From contig NC_053041.3 in NCBI RefSeq assembly GCF_002575655.3, positions 119,876,318 through 119,940,317 on the forward strand: a stretch of 64,000 bases of DNA, written 5' to 3'. The notes under the pieces were generated by a model that had not been told where the DNA came from, did not search any database, and saw only the letters and a program-made list of their open reading frames with translations. How positions within the stretch are numbered: the first letter of the stretch is position 1; the number at the start of each line of letters is the position of its first letter. Source of the stretch: Aegilops tauschii subsp. strangulata. Taxonomy: Eukaryota > Streptophyta > Magnoliopsida > Poales > Poaceae. Made by a program: the position numbers and the translations under genes. Of this stretch, positions 21,596-32,104 are shown piece by piece.

Positions 21596-24359
21596 TTTCC
21601 CTCTCATCCGCTCGCGCCTGGATTTAATCCTGTTTTTCGATTCTTCGGTAGTTGGTCTCCCTTTTGGAATTATTTTGACTGGATTTTCCATGTCATCAGT
21701 GCAGCATTCGCGAGCAGCAGAGAAGTATGCTGGCAAAGGAACAAACGATTTCTTGCCTTCATCCAAATCAGTTTTTTCTCCATCAACCAATATACTCCGG
21801 AGGAGCTCCATCACCTGTCCTGACTGTGAATCGCTAGTTGCGGCTGTGAATAAAGCGTCACTAGCCAAGTTGCGTAGTTGATGATACTTATTCATGTGAT
21901 CAGACCATACATGAGTATTCGCAGTCCTCGAGGAAGGGAACGCTGGCTTGGCATGCATTTTCCATCTTTTCTTCACAATTTTTTTTGGAAATGTGCGTAC
22001 ACCAAGATGATCCAGAACGCAGAATATATGTGCACATGGATAATCCTGACTTTCCAACTTTTTACATTTGCAAGCTACAGCGTCCAGTCTTGCTCCTGTA
22101 AACAGACAAGTCACGTGATATATAAAATCCACAGGCTTAGCATCCACGCCTTGTGCGTCCAACTTTTTTGCAACCAACTCCTCACTGTCCTTACGTACCA
22201 AGTCATTGGGATCCTTAGCATGCAGGTTTTTTGCATGCAAGTCCACACCATCCGTGCCTTCCAAGTCATTGGGATCCTCAGCATCCTTACCTTCCAAGTC
22301 TGTAGGAACCTTAGCATCTGAGTCGTTACCATCCTTACCTTGCAATTTCTAGCATCCCTGCCATATGGGACTTTATTATATGGGACTTTGCGTAAAACTC
22401 CAAACACGACCAAACCATCACACGCTACCCGGTCTGTGACCTGCCAATTTGTTCCTTCGACAATCTGACGCTTTACCCGTGGAAACATCACAGTTGTATA
22501 AATATAAGAGGCAGTAATCTCCAGAAGGTGTGCATTCAGCTTAGTGAAGGGTATCATATGTGTCGCTACTGCGTCTAATGCTGCTTCATTCTTACGCATT
22601 ATGGATACACAGTATTCAACATGCTGCAACAAATCAACAAGCTGCATCTTCCTGTTCAGGTGCACATGAAGCCTTGAGTTGAGAGACTCACTCCTTTGAT
22701 TACTCATCATGCCTAGGAAATATCTACCCTTTGTGTACGCAGCAGCCCATTTGTGTCGCAGCTCATACATCCTGTTAACCCATGATGACCTCTTGCCTGT
22801 TGGTTTTATTTTGAACCTAACCTTATAAGCCTCCCATATTTTCTCAAACTCATCAACATCCCAACGACGGTAAATGAATTCCCTAAATTCCTCAAGCTTT
22901 TTCTTGCGGAGGTGGATCACCATATTCTCCTCGATATGCCACGTGCACAAACGATGATCTGTTCCGGTCCAGACAGTAGCTATTGCTTTAGCCATTGAAC
23001 CATCCCCATCGGTCATTGCTGAAATGGGTGCCGTCTGGGACATTGCCTCCAAAAATACATGAAGAAGCCACTGGTATGATGCAACTGTCTCGTCTGACAC
23101 TAGACCGACCCCAAACAAAACTGTGCTGCGGTGATGGTTCAGACCAACAAATGGAACAAACGGAAGCCTGTACTTGTTAGACCGATATGTACTGTCGAAC
23201 ACCACGACACCACCAAAGGCAACATAGTCAATCCGGGATTGTGAATCAGCCCAGAATATGTTCCTCAAATGGCCTTAGCTGTCTTTTGTGTATTTGAAAA
23301 AAAATTCCGGGTCTGCTTTTTTCTGTGCAATCATATAGGTGAGCAAATATCTAGCGTCACTGCCTTCTATCTTGCGCTTCTTCTGGATTGAAACATGGTT
23401 GTATAGATCTCGATCTATAAATCCAAGCTTGTCAGGACCTCCGGCATTCTTCTCCATTACATTCATAATCTGATGTGTTCGAAGTCCACTGACAGCATAC
23501 TCGATGACATCGGCCTTTTGTGCGTCAGTCATTCTACGATGAGCCGATAAGTACGGAGTCAGGTCAGCAGGGACAAACAGATGGTTATGCTTGTCCACAA
23601 AATTCTTGACGAACCAGAGGCCACTGCTATCTTGTAGCTCAACCTGAAAAAGAGCGGGACACCCACACCGAGAAACACCCCTCGGTGTTCTTTTTCTTTC
23701 AGCTCTGTTAAAGTGCTTAAGGGCCCGCCATCCTTGTTTGCAGCACTTGTATGTCCTTCTGTATGCATTTTGTTTCGAACCCGGACCCCTGTACTTCAGA
23801 TCATCCTTTCTAACACCAAACCCTTTTTTCTCGCATAGCCTACGTAGAACATGTAGGCTTCTTCCTTAGTCCTAAAAGTCTTCTTCACAATCTCTAAGTA
23901 TTCCATACACTCATTCAGGTCTGAACTAGCCATGCCTTTATTATCAATTCCTTTACCTTGCATGTGTACATCATCTATGTCTATGCCATCCTTGCCTGCA
24001 TCCTCATTATCCTTATCATCCATGCACATACCATCCATTCCTTCGGGGTCCATGGCTACGAAATCATTGTCCTTATCATCCATGCCTTTGCCTTTGTTGC
24101 CTCTATGACCCATGTCCTTGTCATCCTTGCCTGTATCACCCAAGTTTTTGCCATCATTGACTTTATCATCCATGTCGTTATGCTGCCAGCGAAAACAGAT
24201 AGTCAATGTTACGGATGGATAGCATACGTTACCGAAATTATGCACTACTCTGCTTAAATAACTGATTTAATTTTTCATATCGGATTCATGTACCTAACTT
24301 AGTCCTTCAAAAGCTGTAAGTAAATATGCCCTGACTAAATCCAGAAATTTGTAATTGAT

Positions 24360-24640
24360 TGTACTAGCTCTAACTGATGATCTCCTAACTAAATCCAAAG
24401 TCCACAGGTCCTTCAAATGCCTTGATAGAAACACCCTGATAGATCAATTATCTCCAAACTCCATTCAAAATTATCTCCTAACAAAATCCAAAAGTATCTC
24501 CTAACTAAATCCAAATTATCTCCTAACTAAATCCAAAATAAGTCCAAACTCCATACAAAATAATTATCTCCTAACTAAATCCAAAATATCTGGAAACTCA
24601 ATTCAAAAGTATCTCCTAACTAAATCCAAAATAACTTTCT
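24360..24640. repeat. Degenerate short tandem motif in FAR1-type leader intron
   Basis: Repeats of ATCTCCTAACTAAATCCAAA and close variants, about eight copies with irregular spacing. Confidence 0.75.
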
Positions 24641-25436
24641 TTGAATCCAAATCTGCCGACAACTTTCTCATGCCACATAACCCTAACTAAGTCCTTCAAT
24701 ATGTCCTAGCTACATCCGACTTACACTTCCTTTCAATCGTAATCTCGTCACAACTTTCTGAAAACATAAACCCTAATCCTCACATGACATATCCTAAACC
24801 CTAACCAAATCCGATCGAAATCTCGTCACAACTTTCTGAAACAATAAACCCTAAACCTCACATGACATATCCTAAACCCGAATCAAATCCGACCCCTACT
24901 GGTGCTATATGCAGAAGGGATCAGAAAAGATTTGAGATGGCTAGGCACTTACAGCGAAGATCCGGCGTGAAAAAGTTGATGCACGTCGATGAGGATGATG
25001 TGGCCTCTCGGGTAGGGGAAGGTGGCGTCCGCTCGAGGAAGGAGTGGATTAGCGGCTCGTCGGAAGATCTGGCGCCGCGACCCGAGCGGGGTGACTTGGG
25101 ATGGAGGGGGAGTAGGAGCAGGAGGGGTAGACACGCCAGGTGCGATTGGCGGCGATCGAGGGCGCCGGGGGTGATCGGCGGCGATCGAGGGGATCCGAGG
25201 TTAGGGCTCGAGAGGAGGAGAGAGGACGAACCGCTCGAACCGAAATTCAAAAGAGTACGCACGATGATGGGACATCTATAATGAAGTGCTTTATTAATGC
25301 AATTAATTTAATCAAAAAATTTAGGACGAGAATACCCATGGACCTAATTGGGCCGATTAAAGGTACAAAAAAATTTAGGTCGAAAATACCCTTGGGCTAA
25401 AAAAGGCCCAGTTATTGTTATCCGTTAGATCGCCCA

Positions 25437-25464
25437 TATAATACACGTGCTCTGGTGTATTATA
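25437..25464. other. Perfect 10-bp hairpin near the FAR1-type promoter
   Basis: TATAATACAC and its exact complement separated by 8 bases. It lies about 180 bases upstream of the presumed leader of the minus-strand gene. A diverged 40-bp direct duplication (AATTTAGG(A/T)CGA(G/A)AATACCC at 25318 and 25372) is beside it. Confidence 0.7.
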
Positions 25465-25853
25465 ATGCACCGTAAAATTTCCCTTATATATGGAGGGCAA
25501 GGGACTCCTTTTCTTTTAAGCTTAGTCCAGGCCTGTGTTGGTCATTTCAAATTCGAGAACCAACTCACCTTGTTCTCTCTTGGTTGACTAATGTATTTTG
25601 GCGAGCGCCCCGCTGCAAGAGCTTGCACTGCAGCTTGGTATGGAGGCATCTTGTGGGCAAAGCTTGGAAGGGAAGTGAAGGTGCCAGAGGAAGTCATGCC
25701 AGCGAGTACGCCTGGCTGGCCAGAGTGTGCGGCACAATAGAGGGGTTGGATACAACATGCCCACTGGTGGGAGGAGATGCCGACGAGGCCGAGCAAATCA
25801 TCCCACCCACCTACACACTTTACGTACATGAAAATATGTGCATGTTTAAGCTG

Positions 25854-25885
25854 TGGTGTACACTAATAAACCAGGGAATCACACT
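25854..25885. repeat. 32-bp direct repeat, left copy
   Basis: TGGTGTACACTAATAAACCA... identical over 32 bases to 26105-26136. It flanks the LINE fragment. Confidence 0.95.
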
Positions 25886-26104
25886 TAAATGGCGCTAGTG
25901 GATCCAAAATTTTGTTACTGGAGGTAGTGTGGCTGTCAAAGTCAATGATGACATAGGCCATTACTTTCAAACAAAAAAAGAACTACGACAGGGTGACTCC
26001 ATGTCTCCAATGTTATTTAACATCGTGGCTGACATGTTGTCTATTCTGATTGATCGTGCCAAGCAGGACGGTCAAATTGCAGGAGTAGTGCCCCACCTTG
26101 TGGA
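25886..26104 (+). mobile_element. LINE reverse-transcriptase fragment (219 bp)
   Basis: Reads WIQNFVTGGSVAVKVNDD, then KELRQGDSMSPMLFNIVAD, then DGQIAGVVPHLVDG, the finger/palm region of a non-LTR (LINE) reverse transcriptase (RVT_1). There is no poly-A, no 3' end and no 5' end; it is an internal slice. The related site at 29550-29575 lacks it, so it is a real insertion into this unit. Inactive. Confidence 0.8.
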
Positions 26105-26136
26105 TGGTGTACACTAATAAACCAGGGAATCACACT
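26105..26136. repeat. 32-bp direct repeat, right copy
   Basis: Second copy of the 32-base flank of the LINE fragment; the unit continues AGTAAAAT as in the uninterrupted paralogue near 29570. Confidence 0.95.
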
Positions 26137-26912
26137 AGTAAAATGAGTTTCCATGTGCACTATTTTAAGGTAGAAACATCACAATCTTTAAATGTGTTAC
26201 AATACCAAAATAAATGGACTCAGATCTATAGTATTATGTTAGCCTGAGATTCTGAGGCAATCACAAGGGATATCTGGTAGTACTTCACAATCTTAAACAT
26301 GGAGTGTCGATACAAAAATAAGCTGCTACACCTGTAACAAAGTGTGATACAAGCCCACTCATACTTCATCAGCAGATTAAAAGTCTGATCATCAAGAATA
26401 TATGTTCCAATTAGTTAAGTTCACCTGATAGTGTGATAGTCTAATCTTACTTGTATATTCGCTGTGTGAAGTTGTGTCATCTCGAAATCCATATTCCGAC
26501 TGCTTTCAACACTTGACTACCAGTAGCCTCCACATGAACATTTATCGTCCTTCAACTTGTATCTCACATGATTATTTCCCTCCATGTCACTAGAACTATT
26601 AGCTTGGTTGCATTGAGACATTACAGAGTCTTCCTTATCTTAATTGTTGTATCAGGAGCTGTGCGAATGAGCCCATATGCAACCGCACGATTCTCACTGT
26701 GGGTATTGAGCAACTACCCATTCCAGGACCCAGTGTACTTGCCCGGCCTCCAATCAAACACCGCCTGTAGCCCTATACACATCAAAGATCGTCCTGGAGA
26801 CCTTCATGAATTCATCGACACCACCACAGAGCATTATGAGTTCATCGCCGCCACCAAAGAGCTCATGGGTATCAGCGCAGGCACGAAGCATGGACACGAG
26901 CATAATGGAGTA

Positions 26913-26914
<2 letters not shown>

Positions 26915-26944
<30 letters not shown>
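26915..26944. repeat. Poly-C tract of 30 bases
   Basis: Uninterrupted C30. Open frames of poly-Gly and poly-Pro across it are artefacts of the tract. Confidence 0.95.
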
Positions 26945-26946
<2 letters not shown>

Positions 26947-27401
26947 GAAGCATGTTCTGGACCAGACAGTCTCGCATGAGCATATTGTCGAACACCCTGT
27001 GCATGTCGTCAAGCAATGAAGTCTTGCACGGGCATACTGCAGAAGAAAGAATAAGTTACATGTATCGCTGCATTTCTTCCTCATAAAAAAAAGAGTGGTG
27101 TGGCGTTGAAGTGTCACTTAATTGATCAAGTTTTTCTGGTTTGATCCGAAGTGTTGCATTCCTGGTGTCTCCTATTCTCAAACCTCTCCTTTTGTGTCTG
27201 TTTTCTTTTCCTTGCATTTTGGCTACTAAAGGGTGTACGAGAAAATTTGTTATGTGGTGCAAGTCAATGACCGGTGAAGCATGAAGAAAACCTTTTACTC
27301 TAATACAAGTTGTAAGTCATATAAGGTGAAGTTGGTGAAACTACTTATGATCGGTTGACTTTATGAGATGCTTTCTACAAAACGGTAACCAATGCTCCCC
27401 T

Positions 27402-27411
27402 CCCCCCCCAA

Positions 27412-27436
<25 letters not shown>
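27402..27436. repeat. Second poly-C tract
   Basis: C8, AA, then C25. In the related unit at 29230-29250 no C tract is present. Confidence 0.95.
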
Positions 27437-27445
<9 letters not shown>

Positions 27446-28295
27446 CATAACCAAGGGTGCAGAACATACAATTAGTTAATTTCACCTGATAGTGTGATAT
27501 TCAAATCGTATATTCTTACTTGTATATTAGTTATGTGAAGTTGTATCATCTCAAAATCCATATTTGGACTGCTTTCAGCACTTCACTATCAGCAGTCCCC
27601 ACATGAGCATTTGTCTTCTTTAAATGGTGAAAATCGTTGAATAACTTTCATGATTATTTCCCATCCTGGCACATAGAAATCATTTAGTCATCGAACTGGG
27701 AATGGGATAGAAGGATTAATGTGAGAAATGTGCCTTGGTGCAGGAGAAGTGGCCCACATGCATCTTCCAATGCATAAGTGCTTAGATGAGGTGCTAAGTG
27801 TTTGAAAAACAATTAGCGACTAAACTCTTAGGACCAATAAACTCGAACAGAAAGAATACTTCACAATCTTAGACATGAAGTGTCCATAAAAAGCAATTGC
27901 TAGACCTGCGACAAAGTGTGGTACAAGCCCATTCAAACTTTATTTTTTTGACAAAGGGTGGATTTTATTAGCTCAATATGGAGCATCAAGGGGATACAAA
28001 CACAAAGAGCACAGACCCAGCCTATACATAGCTAAGATGCACACAGACAACACGAACTCTCACACACAAAAATCACACCGACAACTAGCAAAGTCATACG
28101 ACCAAAGCTATGCCAAGACGGATTCAAACTTTATTACAAAGATGTAAAAGTCACATTATCATAAAATCCATTTCTAGTATGGATACACGATGTGTGCCCC
28201 AAATAAAACTCCGCAAGGACCTTAATATATGTTTCAATTTGTTACGTTCACTTGATAATGAGATAGTCCAATTTTATAGTCTTAGTTGTATATTG

Positions 28296-28376
28296 CTCCC
28301 TCTGTCCCATAATGTAGGACTTTTTTTATACTAGTGTAATATTAAAAAAATGTCTTACATTATAGGGTGGAGAGAG
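28296..28376. mobile_element. Stowaway MITE (81 bp)
   Basis: CTCCCTCTGTCCCATAATGT at the left, complement ACATTATAGGGTGGAGAGAG then TA at the right; internal ATACTAGTGTAAT centre. It interrupts sequence that is continuous in the paralogous units (before TGTATCATCTCAAAATCCAT). Confidence 0.85.
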
Positions 28377-28674
28377 TACCAGCGTGAAGGTGTATCATCT
28401 CAAAATCCATATTCCAACTGCATTCAACATTTCACTACTACCAATAGTCGTCACATGAACATTTTCATCCTTAAAATGATGAAATCCTTGAATATCTCCT
28501 ATGATTATTTCCCATCCTTCAACACGCAACCTGGTCTCACACAGTTAGATTGTCGAACATCCTACATGCGTCGCCGTGGGCATGTGGTACTTAGCGTACA
28601 TGGCAGCCCGTGGCGAGTTCCGCGTGAGCCGTTTAGAGATTTAGGAGTGAGGTGAATGCACTTAGGAAGGGGTC

Positions 28675-28977
28675 GTGGAGAAAGCCATAGCGGCGAATGC
28701 GGGGAGCGCTCCCGGCGGGTTGGAGCGCGCGACCGTGGACCTTAGACGCGCGTGGTGGTCGGAGGCGGTCTGCCCGCTGCTGGGAAGAGACAGCGTCGAA
28801 GCCGAGCGCAGCATCCTACCACCTAGAGAAGTGTGGCAAGGCTTGATCGTGTCTGACGAGATGGCAATTGTCGACTACGCGCTCTTCCTCTTAAGAAACT
28901 ATGATGGCTTTTGTCGTGGAGCAACGAATGGTTTGGAGTTCAATCGCCCTTTGTTTGAGAAAGTTGTTCTGATTTGA
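28675..28977 (+). CDS. Open frame of unknown function in segmental unit
   Basis: A 100-codon open frame from a GTG, with no ATG in a good position. It reads AWWSEAVCPLLGRDSVEAER, ILPPREVWQGLIVSDEMAIV and ending FEKVVLI. The sequence composition is protein-like and a diverged trace is seen near 25725-25810 (VCPLVGGDADEAEQIIPP) and 29450-29500. It is not recognised as a known family. The frame is not conserved in the other units, so it is either a gene remnant or an exon of a gene whose other exons are lost. Confidence 0.3.
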   Translation: MEKAIAANAGSAPGGLERATVDLRRAWWSEAVCPLLGRDSVEAERSILPPREVWQGLIVSDEMAIVDYALFLLRNYDGFCRGATNGLEFNRPLFEKVVLI

Positions 28978-31290
28978 TCCAAAGTGTTCAATTCCCGGTG
29001 TCTCCTATTCTCAAGCTAAGATAGCCTCTCATTTTTCTATCTTTTTTTGCATTTTTGCTGTTAAAGAGTATAGGAGAAAGTCAGCTATGTGGTGTGAAAC
29101 TCACAAATCATGAAGAGAACCGTTCACAACGATGATTGCGTATATATATGATGTACATAAATCGTAAGGCATGTATGGTGTGGTTGGTGAAATTATTTAT
29201 AGTAGTCGATTTTATGAGATGTTTTTTACATAACGTAACCAATGATGCCTTCTCTTTTAAGTTTAGTCAAGACTGCTCATCTAGTTCTCTCTTGGTTCAT
29301 TAATGTACTTTGACAAGCGCCCCGCCAAGAGAGCTTGCACCACAGATGGGAATGGAGGTATATTCCGCGCAGAGCTTGAGAAGAGAGGTGAAGATGCAGT
29401 GGAAGATATGCGGGTGAGCACGCCTGGCAGGTCAGAGTGCACGGACGCAACATGCCAGCTGGCGGGAATGGGGAGGCCGAGAAAATTATCCCACCCACCT
29501 ACACACTTTACATATATGAAAATATGTGCATATTTAAACTGTGGTATACACTAAACAAAGGAATCACACTAGTAAAACATAAACACGTCTGGACTCGACG
29601 CAGAAGATTTTTTATAAGAAGCACCATGCTTCATTACAATGTAGTAGAAGATATATTTCAACCATCTCATACTTCGACCTCACAACTTCACAAGAGCTCT
29701 ATTATTCTGATTTTACCTTTTTTTAGAAGTTAAAATTATAGAAAGAATCATTTACAGAACTAACATTTGGACAATTTAGCGTCCTGAATGCAGGAGAGAA
29801 CATGCTAGGGTCTCTGAAATACAAAAAGGAGGAGCTATACTCAGTTGGTAAGCCTATGGAAGAAGTTTTTGGTTACAGTAGACTTGGCATGGTTCAAAAT
29901 AGCACAAGGAATTAAGGTGAGAGATACTCTGTATTTAACAGTATAGCAAGTACATGCTTATGCCGAAAACTTGTACTAATTGTAAAAATATTGTCGGTCG
30001 ACCTTGAAGGATGTAATGACACTTTCTGCTTACCAAAAACCTCAGAAGTCATTCATGTGCTAAAATGAGCGTCAGACAACATATTTCTAAACAATGCCGA
30101 ATACCAGAAGTTCCTTTTCAAAAAATTCGGGGTGTCAACAATAGATGAGGAAAGTGCAGCTGTGGTGATGGTGGGTTTCATATCTAATCTCTCATAGTAT
30201 TTGCTTACACATCTGCCAACATTTGCGCTGCAGCATTTCGGTTCAATCATAAAATTTAATATATCACCACAATTAAGAGAACTTGCTAACGATTCCAACA
30301 GACAACTGTGTCTCCTGGCATACCTGTCATTGTGTTCCGTGGACTATCTGATCTAGCTGGAGTAGAGCCAACAAGGTAATCAATAAGCCTGATGAACCTC
30401 GCATCTATTAATACACTCAAAGTGGTAGTGGAGTTCATCTCTACAATTAGCAGGCAAAAGTCAATGCCATCAGCAGCAAGTTCTAATATCTGAACCCAAA
30501 AAAGATGCCATGTCCATCGATCACATCTGAAAGAAAAAAGTAGTTGGAACTAAATTAAGAGTGAGAAGGGACCCTTAGATTTAAAGTACACCAGCTTTCC
30601 AATAGAAGAATTAAGTGTTCAATGTATACTCAATTATAAACATGCCTATGTCGATCCATTTTATTTTGAGATATTCCAGGAACAAACTGGGGCATGAAAG
30701 CATCATACAGAAAAACACGGAATGTTGTTACAGCCCTTCATTTCCATTACAGAATACAAGATGTTGTTACATACTCATCTCACAATTCTCAAATACAGAA
30801 AATGGTAAAACAAAGGTGCTTTATTCAGTTATGAACAGTTTGATCTCATCATGTGCACTACCTAATCCCAAACGAGAATAAAATAGCAGTATTTTCTATG
30901 GCGAATAGTTTCCATGTGCACTACTTTAAGGTAGAAACATCACAATCTTTAAATGTGTTACAATACCATAGTAAATGGACTCAGATCTATAGTACTCACA
31001 AGAGATGTGTGGTAGTACTTCACAATCTTAAACATGGAGTATCGATACAAAAATAAGCTGCTACACCTGTAACAAAGTGTGATACAAGCGCATTCAGACT
31101 TCATCAGCGGCTTAAAAGTCTGATCATCAAGAATAGATGTGTGTCGTTGATAAAACTCAGTAACTACCTTAATATATGTTCCAATTAGTGAAGTTCACCT
31201 GATAGTGTGATAGTCTAATCTTATTATCTTATTTGTATATTCACTGTGTGAAGTTGTATCATCTCGAAATCCATATTCGGACTGCTTTCA
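28960..31290. repeat. Segmental repeat family, unit 3
   Basis: The 29230-29600 part matches 25510-25885 plus 26137-26150 (the uninterrupted site of the LINE fragment). The 30905-31290 part matches 26145-26530. It ends where the CACTA-like element begins (31296), within the segment that continues ..ACCAGTAGCC in unit 1. Confidence 0.6.
30053..30489 (-). pseudogene. Gene remnant of unknown family
   Basis: On the minus strand an acceptor (GGGTTCAG) opens ILELAADGIDFCLLIVEMNS, then LIDARFIRLIDYLVGSTPAR. A one-base shift near 30330 is needed to continue in HNDRYARRHSCLLESLASSL, CGDILNFMIEPKCC, SKYYERLD and on to a TGA at 30055-30053. The composition (helical, Leu/Ala-rich, hydrophobic repeats) looks like a helical-repeat protein, but no family is recognised. 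It is the only part of the 25-31 kb region with a long consistent protein reading. Upstream exons on the minus strand were not found. Confidence 0.45.
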
Positions 31291-31295
31291 ACACT

Positions 31296-32104
31296 CACTA
31301 CCAAAAAAAGACACATCCGTGACATTTTGGGCCGAATGAAATTTTTTCTGTCATGCTTATGACACTTTCATGACGATAATTGTGACAAAACCCGGTATCA
31401 TCATAGATGTGGTGGGCTCCTATTTCTATGACAAAAAATCATGACAGAAAATGGGCTTTTCGTCCTGGGCGGGCTGGAGACGCAGCTGCATAACATTCTT
31501 TGGGCCGTCCATGACGGAAAAACCCGTGGTAGAAGCGAGGGCGAGGAAAATATCGGGGAGTTCCCGGTTACGGTGGGTGGTTGGGGGCCGAGCAATGCGT
31601 GTTTCTCTCATACACTTACGCGAGTGGGTGCGAGGCGTTGGTCTTTAATTGAACCCGAGCGAGGCGTTTGCCTACTGAACCCGAGCGATTGCACTGTAGG
31701 CTACGTGTTACTGAACCCGAGCGATCGATTGATGGCTGTTAACTTAACCCGATCGAGCGATTCCTTCGCTACTGCTGCTAACTGAAGCCGATCGAACCTG
31801 TTGCCTCTTGATGAATAGTGAGCGTTGTTGGGGGTTTGGATGAACAATTCCCGGTGGGGGTTGGATGAACAGGAACCCGTGGTAGTAGAGGCCGTTGCCG
31901 CTGGATGAACAGTACCCCGTTCGATCGAGCCGGTGGAGGGCTTGATGAACAGGACCCCGTGGAGGGCTGGATGAACAGGACGACCCCGTGGAGGGCTGGT
32001 TGAACAGTAGTCGGTGGAGGGATGGATGAACAGTAGCCCGTGGAGGGGTGGTTGAACAGGACCCCGTGGAGAGGGCTAGTTGAAGAGTAACCGGTGGAGG
32101 AGCG
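31296..32104. mobile_element. CACTA-like transposon, left end with subterminal repeats
   Basis: Starts CACTACCAAAAAAAGACACA. Then TGACATTTTGGGCCGAA and repeated short motifs: CTGAACCCGAGCGAT (31645-31720) and GGATGAACAGGACCCCGTGG with variants (31850-32100), typical of CACTA subterminal repeats. It is interrupted at 32104 by an LTR retrotransposon and resumes at 38773. No transposase is present in the window, so it is non-autonomous or deleted. The host sequence itself has CACTACCA-like bases at the junction, so the exact first base is uncertain. Confidence 0.6.

Larger units (their letters stand above)
20382..25262 (-). pseudogene. FAR1/FHY3-type gene: FAR1 finger, MULE transposase core, SWIM finger, acidic tail; broken
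   Basis: Family role: light-signalling transcription factors domesticated from Mutator-like (MULE) transposases, nuclear. Leader exon about 25262-24953 (donor GTAAGT). Main exon 24182-21595, ATG at 24173-24171. Tail exons 21483-21364, 21262-about 21143, 21041-20709, 20629-about 20550 and 20469-20382; most tail acceptors are phase 2. Order of domains: MDDKDN-type repeats; FAR1 finger (YKCCKQGW, CGCPA, DKHNH); MULE core (VVFDSTYRSNKYRLPFVPF, AMTDGDGSMAKAI, RSESLNSRLH); SWIM finger (CKCKKLESQDYPCAH); then basic and acidic (EEEEDSDA) repeats. Lesions: a 1-base loss in a homopolymer near 23822, TAA at 23277-23275 where Glu is expected (KDS-GHL), a frameshift near 22345, and TAA plus lost donor in the second tail exon. 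Not functional as assembled, although a homopolymer error could explain the first lesion. Confidence 0.75.
25500..27089. repeat. Segmental repeat family, unit 1
   Basis: Begins CTTTTCTTTTAAGCTTAGTC; contains GCCCCGC..AGAGCTTGCAC, ATC CCACCCACCTACACACTTTA and the 26145-26530 segment that matches 30905-31290 at roughly 90% by eye. It is split by the LINE fragment at 25886-26104. Possible old coding traces (VCPLVGGDADEAEQIIPP, related to 28740-28830) are not open across copies. Confidence 0.6.
27090..28959. repeat. Segmental repeat family, unit 2
   Basis: The 27130-27395 part aligns with 28965-29250 (GGTTTGATCCGAAGTGTT / TGATTTGATCCAAAGTGTT, GGTGTCTCCTATTCTCAA, TTATGAGATG). The 27460-27660 and 28200-28520 parts both align with 26400-26580 and 31180-31290, so the family unit occurs more than once here. 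Confidence 0.6.

Noticed and set aside
26834..27117. Poly-glycine and poly-proline frames
   Set aside because: Direct translation of a C30 tract.
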